Shown: piece by piece, positions 55,263 through 64,000 of the stretch
How the letters are laid out: every line of letters begins with the position of its first letter
Position numbering within the stretch: position 1 is the first letter of the stretch
Origin: Pseudomonas sp. Seg1
Lineage (GTDB): Bacteria; Pseudomonadota; Gammaproteobacteria; Pseudomonadales; Pseudomonadaceae
Length of the DNA stretch: 64,000 nucleotides
Assembly (NCBI RefSeq): GCF_018326005.1
Contig: NZ_AP021903.1
Coordinates: 4,825,001-4,889,000, forward strand
Reading direction: 5' to 3'
Notes under the pieces: model-generated
Databases searched by the model: none
What the model was told of the DNA's origin: nothing
What the model saw: only the letters and a program-made list of their open reading frames with translations
Position numbers and translations under genes: made by a program

Positions 55263-56873
55263 TCAGCGGCGCTCCTGATTCCTCGGCCAGCTCAGGCTGA
55301 AGCAAGCCCCACCCAGACTCTTGCTCTTGCCAATGATTGCGCGGCCGTCATGCCAATGGATGATCCGCCGCACAATCGACAAGCCCAAGCCATGTCCGCC
55401 TGACGCCCGGGTACGGCTGTCATCCAGACGCAGGAACGGCGTGAAGATTCGCTCCCACGCCACTTCCGGCACACCCGGCCCGTCGTCCTCGACGTCCACC
55501 CGGCAACGCAGCTGCCCAACCTGATAACTCACCGTAACGTTGGAACGCGCATGGCGCATGGCGTTACTCACTAGATTCTGTAACGCCCGATGCAGATAAC
55601 GCGGCTCGGCCTCGACCCAGGCGTCGTCGTTATCAGCTGCAGACAGGCACAAGCCGCGCTGCACCGTGACCTCGGCGCGCAGCGGCGCCAGTTCTTCAAT
55701 GACCTGATTGACCAGCGCGTCGAGATCAATGCGCTGGAACGTCAGCGCCGGCGAGCCCTGCTCCAGCCGGGCATAGGTGAGCATTTCATCGACCAGCTTA
55801 TCGAGGTCTTCGATGTCGTGATCCATGCCCTCACGGTACTTTTCCAGCGCTTGCGGGGTGGTCGCCGAACCGATCATCTCCAGACCGAAACGCAAGCGCG
55901 CCACCGGCGTGCGCAACTCGTGGGATACCGCGCGCACCAGTTCACGCTGGATCGCCAGCAACTGCTGCAAGTGCTCAGCCATTTTGTTGAACGCCGAGGC
56001 CAGGCGTCCGACCGAGTCGGCACCGCGCGCGGGCACACGGGTTTCCAGGCTGCCCTTGGCGATACGTGTGGCCGCCGCTTCAAGGCCGCGCAAACGCCGT
56101 TCGAGCTGGCGCACCAACAGATAAACGATAAGGCCGATCAAACTCAGGCCGAGCGCGGCGATCAACACCAGCCACTCCGGCGGATACGGATTCATCTGAT
56201 ACAGCGGGCCGATTTCCAGCACCCAAGGCGTGCCGACCATGCCGGCAAACACGCGGATCGAATCGCCGCCCTTGCCCAACGCCATCACCGTGTCGCCCTC
56301 AGCCACGCGACGACTCTGATCCTCATCCATGTCGGCGTCGTTCACCGTGACCAGGCGCAGATCGAATCCGAAGCCCTTCTCTTCCTTTATTTGCGCCAAC
56401 CGCTTGGGCTGCTCGCCCACGGGTACGCGCACCAGCTCATCGGCCAACAGGTAAATCGTCGCGCGGGCCAGTTGCTCGCTGATCTGCTGCACCTCTCCTA
56501 CCAGCACAAGTTGTTCCTTGTCGCTGACCAGCCGGTAGACCTTTGCTGCATGCGGCCCGGTCTGCTCCACCAGCGCCTGACCGCGCTGGACCCGGGTGCG
56601 CTGGGTCAGATCGAGATCGGTCTCGGCAAACTTTTTCAGCGCCAGCGGAATCCCGAGCAAACGCTCCCACACCAGCAGCGCGCGATGGCGCTCGGTTTCG
56701 TTCATCGGTTGCAGATTGTCGGCCATCAGCGAGAACGTGCCATGGGCCAGGCGCTCGCGGTATTGCTCGCTGCGCACCTGGTTAAGCAGGTTCAGCGCGA
56801 GCACGCCGAGCACCGCCACCAGAATCAGTGCGGCGCACATGCCGCCGTAAATGCGCAGGAAGATCGAGTTCAC
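55263..56873 (-). CDS. sensor histidine kinase, RstB-like
   Basis: Membrane kinase of 536 residues: helix about 8-30, a periplasmic domain of some 170 residues, helix about 232-254, HAMP, H-box VSHELRTPVARL near 317, N-box QNLVSNAMRHA and G-boxes DDGPGVP and GGHGLGLSIV. Order and neighbours match the P. aeruginosa PA1157-PA1158 pair next to nrdA (from memory), related to RstAB. The stop of the regulator overlaps its start. Signal unknown. Confidence 0.9.
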   Translation of the reverse strand: MNSIFLRIYGGMCAALILVAVLGVLALNLLNQVRSEQYRERLAHGTFSLMADNLQPMNETERHRALLVWERLLGIPLALKKFAETDLDLTQRTRVQRGQALVEQTGPHAAKVYRLVSDKEQLVLVGEVQQISEQLARATIYLLADELVRVPVGEQPKRLAQIKEEKGFGFDLRLVTVNDADMDEDQSRRVAEGDTVMALGKGGDSIRVFAGMVGTPWVLEIGPLYQMNPYPPEWLVLIAALGLSLIGLIVYLLVRQLERRLRGLEAAATRIAKGSLETRVPARGADSVGRLASAFNKMAEHLQQLLAIQRELVRAVSHELRTPVARLRFGLEMIGSATTPQALEKYREGMDHDIEDLDKLVDEMLTYARLEQGSPALTFQRIDLDALVNQVIEELAPLRAEVTVQRGLCLSAADNDDAWVEAEPRYLHRALQNLVSNAMRHARSNVTVSYQVGQLRCRVDVEDDGPGVPEVAWERIFTPFLRLDDSRTRASGGHGLGLSIVRRIIHWHDGRAIIGKSKSLGGACFSLSWPRNQERR

Positions 56874-57592
56874 AGCGGCAGGTCGACGCAGGCTTCGGGG
56901 ACAAACAGATAGCCTTTGCTGCGGATGGTCTTGATCAGGCGCGGGTGATCGGGGTCATCGCCGATTTTCGGGCGGATGCGCGAGATGCGTACATCGATCG
57001 AGCGATCCTGGCCGTCATAGCCGATGCCACGCAGCGCGGTGAAGATTTCCTCCCGGGACAGAATTCGCCCGGCATTGGACACCAACAGCCAGAGCAGATC
57101 GAATTCGGCGCTGGTCAACTCGATGCCGTTGTCGCTCAACCAGGCTTCGCGCAAAGCGTCGTCCACCACCAGTGGCCCAAATTGCAGTCGACGGCTTTTT
57201 TCCGCGACGGGCTCCGGTGAGTCACTGCGTCGCAGCAGCGCCTGAATCCGCGCCAGCAACAGGCGTGGGCGCACCGGTTTGCAGACGTAATCGTCGGCAC
57301 CAAGATCAAGCCCCTGAATCTGATCGGCATCGTCGGTACGCGCCGTGAGCATCAGGATCGGCCCGTCATAACGGTCGCGCACCTTGCGGCAGATACTCAG
57401 GCCATCTTCACCGGGCAGCATCAGATCGAGGATGACCAGATCCGGTTGCTCCTTGATGATCCGCGCCGCCGCCAGTGCACCGTTGCCTTCGATTTCGACG
57501 CGCAGTCCATTGGCTTGCAGGTAGTCGCGAGTGAGTTCGGCCAGACGCTGATCATCCTCGACTATCAATACCTGAAAGGCTTGTTGCTCCAC
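56870..57592 (-). CDS. OmpR-family response regulator, RstA-like
   Basis: Regulator of 240 residues with VEDDQ, phospho-acceptor VILDLMLPGEDG, DDYVCKP and a winged-helix domain ending IRSKGYLFVPE. I choose the GTG at 57592 because it gives the usual short start (MEQQAFQVLIVEDD) and AGAGGT lies upstream; ATGs at 57658 and 57691 would add 22-33 residues without similarity or ribosome site. It overlaps the kinase by four bases. It is divergent from nrdA. Confidence 0.87.
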   Translation of the reverse strand: MEQQAFQVLIVEDDQRLAELTRDYLQANGLRVEIEGNGALAAARIIKEQPDLVILDLMLPGEDGLSICRKVRDRYDGPILMLTARTDDADQIQGLDLGADDYVCKPVRPRLLLARIQALLRRSDSPEPVAEKSRRLQFGPLVVDDALREAWLSDNGIELTSAEFDLLWLLVSNAGRILSREEIFTALRGIGYDGQDRSIDVRISRIRPKIGDDPDHPRLIKTIRSKGYLFVPEACVDLPL

Positions 57593-57923
57593 CGGTGACC
57601 TCTGCTTGCTGTTTTTATTAATAGAAGGGATCGCTTGGATCAGCTCCTGCAAAAGCATGCGTGGTGCCAGATCATCCTGATCATTTGTCATGTTTCTGGA
57701 GGAAAAATATGCCTGCGCATGGCCCGATTGTATAAACGGCGTACAGCCAGAACACAAGTCGGTAAATGCGTTCGGACAAGGCGGTTTTTTGTGATAGGGT
57801 TCGCGCCCTTAAAAATCCGCTGAAGCGTTTTTCCCGGTGAAAAAACAGTGACAAACGGTCTAGCTCAGCAGGTTCGCGGCCTACACGCGAATTCGCCGTT
57901 TCGCACACAATTTACGCACAGGT

Positions 57924-57932
57924 TTATCCACA
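57924..57932 (+). promoter_or_regulatory. DnaA box upstream of nrdA
   Basis: TTATCCACA is the consensus DnaA box. It lies about 440 bp before the nrdA start and just upstream of the NrdR-like boxes. DnaA sites are known in the E. coli nrdAB promoter. Confidence 0.6.
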
Positions 57933-57959
57933 GGCTATACATTGCAATAGCCCCCCAAA

Positions 57960-58006
57960 ACGCATTATCTTGTAGCCCGCGCTCAAAAAAACCCTACATG
58001 TAGGGG
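57960..58006. promoter_or_regulatory. tandem NrdR-like boxes upstream of nrdA
   Basis: ACGCATTATCTTGTAG (57960-57975) and ACCCTACATGTAGGGG (57991-58006) each match the NrdR box consensus at about 11 of 16 positions and start exactly 31 bp apart, the three-turn spacing typical of paired NrdR sites. The second contains the perfect palindrome CCCTACATGTAGGG. Confidence 0.62.
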
Positions 58007-58367
58007 TTGAGACAAAAAACCAAACACAAACCGGACAGTGAATTCAAGGCTTTTTATTGCCATTGTCGGGTTGAACCAAACGTATTTTCACAAGCCCAAA
58101 CCGCGCCTGCGGATGGCTACCGTTTTTCAGTCGGCAACGACGATAACGGTACGGGTGTTGCAGTCTGAAACTGCGCCCCGAAAGGAATGCGGTTTGACGC
58201 GGATCGCGCGAACCGAAGACTTCGGCATGGAAGCGGCGCCCACAAGGCCCCCTTCCTGAACTGTCCCGAAGTCGTTATGCCCGGCGCGTGCCGGTTGTAG
58301 TGCTTCAGGACGGAACGGTGGGCACCGTGATGGTGCCCAAACAAACATAGAGAACGTGGAGACACCC
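58007..58367 (+). other. long nrdA leader region with several hairpins
   Basis: No gene is seen in these 361 bp. Stem-loops include GCAGTCTGAAACTGC (58158 region), CCGAAGACTTCGG, CCGGCGCGTGCCGG (58281-58294) and GGGCACCGTGATGGTGCCC (58320-58338), the last ending 30 bases before the start codon. If transcription starts near the NrdR boxes, the leader is unusually long. Confidence 0.5.
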
Positions 58368-61262
58368 ATGCAAACCGACACAACTCGCGAGAACCCGCAG
58401 GGCACCTTGCCGCAGGCCGCCGATTCGACTTCGGATCTGGCAGCCACCGCGCCTGGTCAACTGCGCGTGATCAAGCGTAATGGCACTGTCGTTCCTTACA
58501 CCGATGACAAGATCACCGTCGCTATCACCAAAGCGTTTCTCGCAGTTGAGGGCGGCACCGCTGCCGCTTCGTCGCGAATCCACGACACCGTTGCCCGCCT
58601 GACCGAACAGGTCACCGCGACCTTCAAGCGTCGCATGCCATCGGGCGGCACCATCCACATCGAAGAAATCCAGGACCAGGTCGAACTGGCCCTGATGCGT
58701 GCCGGCGAGCAGAAAGTTGCTCGCGACTACGTGATCTATCGTGACGGTCGTTCGAAAGAACGCGCTGCCCACGCCCCGGCCGAAGAAGCGGTCAACGCGC
58801 ATCCGTCGATCCGCATCACCCGCGCCGACGGCAGCCTGGCACCGCTCGACATGGGCCGCCTGAACACCATCGTCACCGAGGCCTGCGAAGGTCTGGAAGA
58901 AGTCGACGGCGACCTGATCCAGCGCGAAACCTTGAAAAACCTGTACGACGGCGTGGCTCTGACCGACGTCAACACCGCTCTGGTGATGACTGCCCGTACG
59001 TTGGTTGAGCGCGAGCCGAACTACTCGTTCGTGACCGCCCGCCTGCTGATGGACACCCTGCGTGCCGAAGGCCTGAACTTCCTCGAAGTCGCCGAAAGCG
59101 CCACCCATCACGAAATGGCCGACCTGTACGCCAAGGCGCTGCCGGCTTACATCGCCAAAGGTATCGAGTTCGAACTGCTGAACCCTGTGCTGGCCACCTT
59201 CGACCTGGAAAAACTGGGCAAGGCGATCAACCACGAGCGCGATCAGCAATTCACCTACCTGGGCCTGCAAACCCTGTACGACCGCTACTTCATCCACAAG
59301 GATGGCGTGCGTTTCGAGCTGCCACAGATCTTCTTCATGCGTGTGGCCATGGGCCTGGCGATCGAAGAGAAGCAGAAAGAAGATCGTGCGATCGAGTTCT
59401 ATAACTTGTTGTCGTCGTTCGACTACATGGCTTCGACCCCGACACTGTTCAACGCCGGTACCCTGCGTCCACAGCTGTCGAGCTGCTACCTGACCACCGT
59501 TCCGGACGACCTGTCGGGCATCTACCACGCGATCCACGACAACGCCATGCTGTCGAAATTCGCTGGCGGCCTGGGCAACGACTGGACGCCGGTACGTGCA
59601 CTGGGCTCGTACATCAAAGGCACCAACGGCAAGTCGCAAGGTGTGGTTCCGTTCCTCAAAGTCGTGAACGACACGGCCGTCGCCGTTAACCAGGGTGGCA
59701 AGCGCAAAGGCGCTGTCTGTGCCTACCTGGAAACCTGGCACATGGACATCGAAGAGTTCATCGAGCTGCGCAAGAACACCGGTGATGATCGTCGTCGTAC
59801 CCACGACATGAACACTGCCAACTGGATCCCTGACCTGTTCATGAAGCGTGTCTTCGATGACGGCAAGTGGACCCTGTTCTCGCCATCCGAAGTTCCGGAC
59901 CTGCACGACCTGACCGGTAAAGCCTTCGAAGAGCGCTACGAGTACTACGAAGCCCTGACCGAGTACCCGGGCAAGGTCAAGCTGTTCAAGACCATCCAGG
60001 CCAAAGACCTGTGGCGCAAAATGCTCTCCATGCTGTTCGAAACCGGCCACCCATGGCTGACTTTCAAAGACCCGTGCAACCTGCGTAGCCCGCAGCAGCA
60101 CGTCGGCGTGGTTCACAGCTCGAACCTGTGCACCGAGATCACCTTGAACACCAACAAGGACGAGATCGCCGTTTGCAACCTGGGCTCGATCAACCTGCCA
60201 AACCACATCGTGGATGGCAAGCTGGACACCGCCAAGCTGCAACGCACCGTGAACACTGCCGTGCGCATGCTCGACAACGTGATCGACATCAACTACTACT
60301 CGGTGCCGCAAGCGAAGAACTCCAACTTCCGCCACCGTCCGGTTGGTCTGGGCATCATGGGCTTCCAGGACGCCTTGTACCTGCAGCACATCGCCTACGG
60401 TTCCGACGCTGCCGTCGAATTCGCCGACAAGTCGATGGAAGCGGTCAGCTACTTCGCGATCCAGGCGTCCTGCGACCTGGCCGACGAGCGTGGCGCGTAC
60501 GAGACGTTCAACGGCTCGCTGTGGTCCAAAGGCATCCTGCCACTGGATTCGCAACAGATCCTGATCGAACAACGCGGCCAGAAGTACATCGACGTTGACC
60601 TGAACGAAACCCTCGACTGGGCACCGGTTCGCGCCCGTGTACAGAAAGGCATTCGTAACTCCAACATCATGGCCATCGCACCGACCGCGACCATCGCCAA
60701 CATCACTGGCGTATCGCAGTCGATCGAACCGACCTACCAGAACCTGTATGTGAAATCGAACCTGTCGGGCGAATTCACCGTGATCAACCCGTACCTGGTT
60801 CGCGACCTCAAGGCTCGCGGTCTGTGGGACTCGGTCATGATCAACGACCTGAAGTACTACGACGGTTCGGTTCAGCAGATCGAGCGCATCCCGCAAGAAC
60901 TCAAAGAGCTCTACGCGACTGCCTTCGAAGTGGACACCAAGTGGATCGTTGACGCCGCCAGCCGTCGTCAGAAGTGGATCGACCAGGCTCAATCGCTGAA
61001 CCTGTATATCGCTGGTGCATCGGGCAAGAAGCTCGACGTGACCTACCGCATGGCTTGGTACCGTGGTCTGAAAACCACTTACTACCTCCGTGCCCTGGCC
61101 GCGACCAGCACCGAGAAGTCGACCATCAACACCGGCAAGCTGAACGCTGTTTCCAGCGGCGGCAACCACGGTGACGATTCGGTTCTGGCCGCTCCAGCCG
61201 GTCCGGCGCCAGTGCCAAAGGCTTGCGCGATTGACGAGCCGGATTGCGAAGCTTGCCAATAA
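58368..61262 (+). CDS. nrdA: class Ia ribonucleotide reductase, alpha subunit NrdA
   Basis: Catalytic subunit that reduces ribonucleoside diphosphates to deoxy forms with the NrdB radical subunit. The 964-residue protein has two N-terminal ATP-cones in tandem (about 20-120, start LRVIKRNGTVVPY, and about 140-235, start SIRITRADGSLAPL), as in P. aeruginosa NrdA; the first is the regulatory one. The core holds the finger-loop Cys in SSNLCTEITLN, the substrate cysteine pair partners, and YYSVPQ; the C-terminal redox tail is CAIDEPDCEAC. The ATG at 58368 follows GGAG. nrdB is not the next gene. Confidence 0.97.
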   Translation: MQTDTTRENPQGTLPQAADSTSDLAATAPGQLRVIKRNGTVVPYTDDKITVAITKAFLAVEGGTAAASSRIHDTVARLTEQVTATFKRRMPSGGTIHIEEIQDQVELALMRAGEQKVARDYVIYRDGRSKERAAHAPAEEAVNAHPSIRITRADGSLAPLDMGRLNTIVTEACEGLEEVDGDLIQRETLKNLYDGVALTDVNTALVMTARTLVEREPNYSFVTARLLMDTLRAEGLNFLEVAESATHHEMADLYAKALPAYIAKGIEFELLNPVLATFDLEKLGKAINHERDQQFTYLGLQTLYDRYFIHKDGVRFELPQIFFMRVAMGLAIEEKQKEDRAIEFYNLLSSFDYMASTPTLFNAGTLRPQLSSCYLTTVPDDLSGIYHAIHDNAMLSKFAGGLGNDWTPVRALGSYIKGTNGKSQGVVPFLKVVNDTAVAVNQGGKRKGAVCAYLETWHMDIEEFIELRKNTGDDRRRTHDMNTANWIPDLFMKRVFDDGKWTLFSPSEVPDLHDLTGKAFEERYEYYEALTEYPGKVKLFKTIQAKDLWRKMLSMLFETGHPWLTFKDPCNLRSPQQHVGVVHSSNLCTEITLNTNKDEIAVCNLGSINLPNHIVDGKLDTAKLQRTVNTAVRMLDNVIDINYYSVPQAKNSNFRHRPVGLGIMGFQDALYLQHIAYGSDAAVEFADKSMEAVSYFAIQASCDLADERGAYETFNGSLWSKGILPLDSQQILIEQRGQKYIDVDLNETLDWAPVRARVQKGIRNSNIMAIAPTATIANITGVSQSIEPTYQNLYVKSNLSGEFTVINPYLVRDLKARGLWDSVMINDLKYYDGSVQQIERIPQELKELYATAFEVDTKWIVDAASRRQKWIDQAQSLNLYIAGASGKKLDVTYRMAWYRGLKTTYYLRALAATSTEKSTINTGKLNAVSSGGNHGDDSVLAAPAGPAPVPKACAIDEPDCEACQ

Positions 61263-61299
61263 GCTGAGCACTTTCAGGTGCCGAAAGACACCTGAATGA

Positions 61300-61343
61300 A
61301 AAAAGCCCCTGACTGACCTCTGGTTTGTCGGGGGCTTTTTTTT
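61300..61343 (+). terminator. rho-independent terminator after nrdA
   Basis: Stem AAAAGCCCC...GGGGCTTTT with a longer loop, followed by eight Ts. It lies 38 bp after the nrdA stop and implies that nrdA is not co-transcribed with a gene downstream. A small hairpin CAGGTG/CACCTG precedes it. Confidence 0.88.
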
Positions 61344-61795
61344 GCATCAGTGTTGAGCCAGATAGATCTGGGCTGGCTGACTGGCCGCCGTCGCTGGCAG
61401 CGAGCAAAGCTCCCACCCCTTCTGCTGTCCACCACTCGACGGGATGAGCGTCGGCTCGACAGCAGCTCTTGATATTAGAGGCCGTTTAGGGGATTGGGGT
61501 TTGGGGGTTGTGAGCATATCCGTTGCTGCGGGTGTTGCGGATTAGGGTTCCGCCCTTACGGCGGGTCACTTTTTCCAGACGCCGAAAAAGTAACCAAAAA
61601 GGCTGCTCCCGGACGTACGGCACTTCGCTTAGGCTCAGTGTTCCCTCGCTACGGTGTCCATCCGGGGGCATCGCCTCCGGTTTGCTTCGCTGCACCTCCT
61701 CTCGATGTGTTTGGCTTCGCCAAACGGCGCTGCGCGCCTACCCCCCGGATGAACACCTCCGCTCGGCCTGCCGATGGGCCTGAAAATCAAGATCA

Positions 61796-61879
61796 AAAGC
61801 CAAAGCCAAAGCCAAAGCCAAAGCCAAAGCCAAAGCCAAAGCCAAAGCCAAAGCCAAAGCCAAAGCCAAAGCCAAAGCC
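61796..61879. repeat. AAAGCC hexamer array, 14 units
   Basis: Fourteen uninterrupted AAAGCC units within the core of copy C. Copy A has only two to three such units at the same place (near 6374), so the array has expanded or contracted. Read in one frame it encodes alternating Lys and Pro. Confidence 0.95.
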
Positions 61880-61919
61880 AATCAAAAGATTGCAGCCTTC
61901 GGCAGTGCCTACAAGGCAT

Positions 61920-62470
61920 GAGTACAACCGCCAGAGCTTTGTCGAATGTCAGGTCGCCATCGCTGGCAAGCCAGCTCCCACAGGGGTGAAGTACAACAGA
62001 CAGAAACAGGTCGGCTGTCAGGCCGCCATCACTGGCAAGCCAGCTCCCACAGGGGTGGAGTACAACCGACAGAAACAGGCCGGCTGTCAGGTCGCCATCG
62101 CTGGCAAGCCAGCTCCCACAGGGGTGGAGTACAACCGACAGAAACAGGTCGGCTATCAGGCCGCCATCACTGGCAAGCCAGCTCCCACAGGGGTGAAGTA
62201 CAACCGACAGAAACAGGTCGGCTGTCAGGCCGCCATCACTGACAAGCAAGCTCCCACAGGAGTGGAGTACAACCGACAGAAACAGGTCGGCTGTCAGGCC
62301 GCCATCACTGGCAAGCCAGCCCCCACAGGGGTGAAGTACAACCGACAGAAACAGGTCGGCTGTCAGGCCGCCACTACTGGCAGCCAGCTCCCACAGGGGT
62401 GGAGTACAACCGACAGAAACAGGTCGGCTGTCAGGCCGCCATCACTGGCAAGCCAGCTCCCACAAAAAAA
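61920..62470. repeat. 69-bp minisatellite, eight units, each with a REP core
   Basis: Units begin GAGTAC or AAGTAC at 61920, 61989, 62058, 62127, 62196, 62265, 62334 and 62402. All are 69 bp apart except the seventh, which is 68 bp through a one-base loss in the REP core. Most carry GACAGAAACAGGTCGGCTGT; the first is the GCCAGAGCTTTGTCG variant seen in copy A. Confidence 0.95.
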
Positions 62471-62838
62471 TGAGTACACCCCCGCACGCGGCGCATGCCG
62501 CCCCACTCAACACAATGAGCGTTAGCTCGAGTACCGCTCTTGATCTCAAGCGCCCGTCGGAAGGCTGAGCGGAGGGATTGATCCGGGGTGGGAGCGCAGC
62601 GACCGTTTGGCGAAGCCAAACACATCGAGAGGAGGTGCAGCGAAGCAAACCGGAGGCGATGACCCCCGGATCGATCACGCAGCGAAGGAACCCGAGCCAC
62701 AGCGAGGGCCGTACGTCAGGGTAAAGCCTTTTTGGTTACTTTTTCGGCGTCTGGAAAAAGTGACCCGCCGTAAGGGCGGAACCCTAATCAGCAACACCCG
62801 CAGCAACGGATATACCCCCAAAACCCAAAACCCACCCC

Positions 62839-62864
62839 AAAAAAAGCCCCTCAAAAAGAGGGGC
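62839..62864 (-). terminator. rho-independent terminator of flgE
   Basis: On the minus strand the stem GCCCCTC/GAGGGGC around TTTTT is followed by seven Ts, 25 bp after the flgE stop. Confidence 0.88.
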
Positions 62865-62888
62865 TCCTTGAACAACCAAAAACCCGAA

Positions 62889-64000
62889 TCAGGTCATCTG
62901 AATGATGGTCTGCATGATGGTGCTCTGAGTCGAAATAGTCTTCGCGTTCGCCTGATAGTTGCTCTGACCCTTGATCAGATCAACCAGCTCATTGGTCAGG
63001 TTAACGTTCGACTCTTCCAGCGAGTTAGACGCGATCGAACCCAAAGTACCGGTTTCCGGCGCATCGTAACCCGGGATACCCGAAGCGAAAGTCTCCTTCC
63101 AGCTGGTACCGCCAATCGCCTGCAAGCCCTGTTCGTTGGTGAAGCTCGCCAACGCAACCTGGCCGATGGCCTTGCTCTGGTTGTTGCTGAAGTTGGCGAA
63201 CAACGTACCGGTGCCGTCGATGGTCAGGTTAGTGATCTGGCCAGTGGCGTAACCATCCTGAGTCGGAATCGAACGCGCAGTGTCAGCGTTGTACTGAGTG
63301 GTCTTGGCCATCGAAATGGTCACGCCCTTCGTGTTCGCCGCTGCGCCGTTAGGCACAAAGGCGCCGTTGATCACGTTGCCCGGTACCCAGCCTTTGAGCG
63401 TCAGGTCGCTACTGATGATCGGCTTCGTGGCATCCGCCGGATTTGGCGTGCTGACCTGAAGCAAGTTGCCGGACGAATCGAATGTCAGTGTCGAAGCAAC
63501 CGGATCGACCTTGGTTGGATCGCTACCGGCTGCATCCGGGTTACGACCATCTACCAACGTGTAAACCTTCCAGGTGTTCTCGCCAGTCTTGACCATGTAC
63601 TGATCCATGACGTGCGAGTTGCCCTGCGTGTCATAGATCGGGGTGCTGAAGCTCTTGGTGTATGTCTCAAGCTTGCTCGGATCAAACTTGACGGCGGTGG
63701 CGCCCGTATCAACGATCACCGGTGCCTTCGAGTTCAGGTTGATGCTCGAAGTCACCAGGGAAGTCGACTTCGGCGCCAGGTTCGAGGTATCGATTTTCAG
63801 GTCGGTCAATACGCCGTTGATGATCTTGCCGTTGGCATCCACACCGTAACCCTGCAGACGCGAGGTGTAGTCGGTGTTGGTGATGTAACCGGCGTTGTCG
63901 ACCTTGAACGTACCGGCACGGGTATAGGAAATCGAACCGTTGTTGCTCATGGTGAAGAAGCCGGAACCGTTGATGCCCATGTCCAGCACGTTACCGGTGT
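62889..64000 (-). CDS. flgE: flagellar hook protein FlgE (5' end cut by window)
   Basis: Hook subunit of the flagellum; the visible 370 residues are the C-terminal part. It has the core LDMGINGSGFFTMSNNGSISYTRAGTFKVD, the D1/D2 region with DTQGNSHVMDQYMVKTGENTWKVYTLVD, and the conserved C-terminal segment GTLGSIASNSLEESNVNLTNELVDLIKGQSNYQANAKTI that forms the axial coiled coil. The frame is open at base 64000, so the N-terminal 70 or so residues lie outside. It is convergent with nrdA across composite repeat C. Confidence 0.95.
   Translation of the reverse strand, partial: TGNVLDMGINGSGFFTMSNNGSISYTRAGTFKVDNAGYITNTDYTSRLQGYGVDANGKIINGVLTDLKIDTSNLAPKSTSLVTSSINLNSKAPVIVDTGATAVKFDPSKLETYTKSFSTPIYDTQGNSHVMDQYMVKTGENTWKVYTLVDGRNPDAAGSDPTKVDPVASTLTFDSSGNLLQVSTPNPADATKPIISSDLTLKGWVPGNVINGAFVPNGAAANTKGVTISMAKTTQYNADTARSIPTQDGYATGQITNLTIDGTGTLFANFSNNQSKAIGQVALASFTNEQGLQAIGGTSWKETFASGIPGYDAPETGTLGSIASNSLEESNVNLTNELVDLIKGQSNYQANAKTISTQSTIMQTIIQMT

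Larger units (their letters stand above)
61512..62814. repeat. composite inverted-arm repeat, copy C
   Basis: Left arm about 61512-61779 and right arm about 62551-62814, each nearly identical to those of copy A. The core holds a 14-unit AAAGCC array and eight 69-bp REP units, then the same CCCGCACGCGGCGCATGCCG segment as copy A and the GAGCGTTAGCTC palindrome. It fills the convergent junction between nrdA and flgE. A diverged GATGAGCGTCGGCTCGACAG module lies just left at about 61445. Confidence 0.92.

Noticed and set aside
58305..61271. 988-residue minus-strand ORF opposite nrdA
   Set aside because: Antisense shadow of a highly codon-biased gene; the product matches no family, and nrdA is certain.
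61494..62525. 343-residue Lys-Pro and REP-repeat ORF in copy C
   Set aside because: It starts inside an element arm, crosses the AAAGCC array and changes frame relative to the repeat at the 68-bp unit. It looks like a by-product of repeats, not a gene.

Overview
The window reads as a chromosomal segment of a fluorescent-group Pseudomonas. The evidence is gene content recognised from protein sequence (fabA-fabB, gacS, relA, rlmD-cysM, oprH-phoP-phoQ, dctA, pcpS, a two-cone nrdA), high G+C coding, dense Pseudomonas-type REP palindromes, and local gene orders that match, from memory, the P. aeruginosa neighbourhoods gpsA-PA1611-fabAB, relA-cysM-pirRS-gacS-ldhA and nrdA-PA1157/1158-pcpS-oprHphoPQ. 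I see no rRNA, tRNA, CRISPR or prophage.

Layout. 1-5.8 kb: a partial SDR dehydrogenase, an MDR reductase, pyrF, an OmpR-type two-component pair and a six-EF-hand protein. 7.1-15.1 kb: a long minus-strand run with an AI-2E-type permease, DUF4892 protein, two alpha/beta hydrolases, thioesterase, acyl-CoA ligase, sixA, DUF4389 protein and gpsA. 15.3-22.9 kb (plus strand): a TonB receptor, a periplasmic binding-like protein and a hybrid kinase that form a tight operon, then fabA, fabB and a small conserved protein. 22.9-32.6 kb (minus): DUF2058 protein, mazG, relA, rlmD, cysM, a DUF1016 nuclease and a PirS/PirR-like pair. 32.9-36.7 kb: gacS and ldhA. 36.7-46.4 kb: small conserved genes, a complete IS481-family insertion, TlpA, arsC-wrbA-DUF2069, a DNA glycosylase, ttcA, a Yip1-family protein, sprT and a CoA-transferase. 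46.7-54 kb: dctA with a sigma-54 promoter, an AraC regulator, and phoQ-phoP-oprH with a divergent dienelactone hydrolase. 54-64 kb: pcpS, an RstAB-like pair, nrdA, and a flgE cut off by the window end.

Regulation dominates. There are five OmpR-type sensor/regulator pairs or relatives (3.1, 30.5, 50.4 and 55.3 kb, plus two hybrid kinases). GacS and the PA1611-like kinase are both linked in P. aeruginosa to RetS signalling, and relA sits between them. Lipid metabolism also recurs: fabAB, gpsA, acyl-CoA ligase, thioesterase and phosphopantetheinyl transferase.

The most unusual structure is a family of three composite repeats (A 5.9-7.1 kb, B 49.5-50.4 kb, C 61.5-62.8 kb). Each has about 265-bp inverted arms around a variable core: 69-bp REP minisatellites in A and C, an AAAGCC hexamer array in C, and another repeat in B. 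All three lie between convergent genes. Altogether 8 of the 10 convergent gene junctions in the window carry a repeat of some kind. Long ORFs inside these repeats look spurious and are not annotated as genes.
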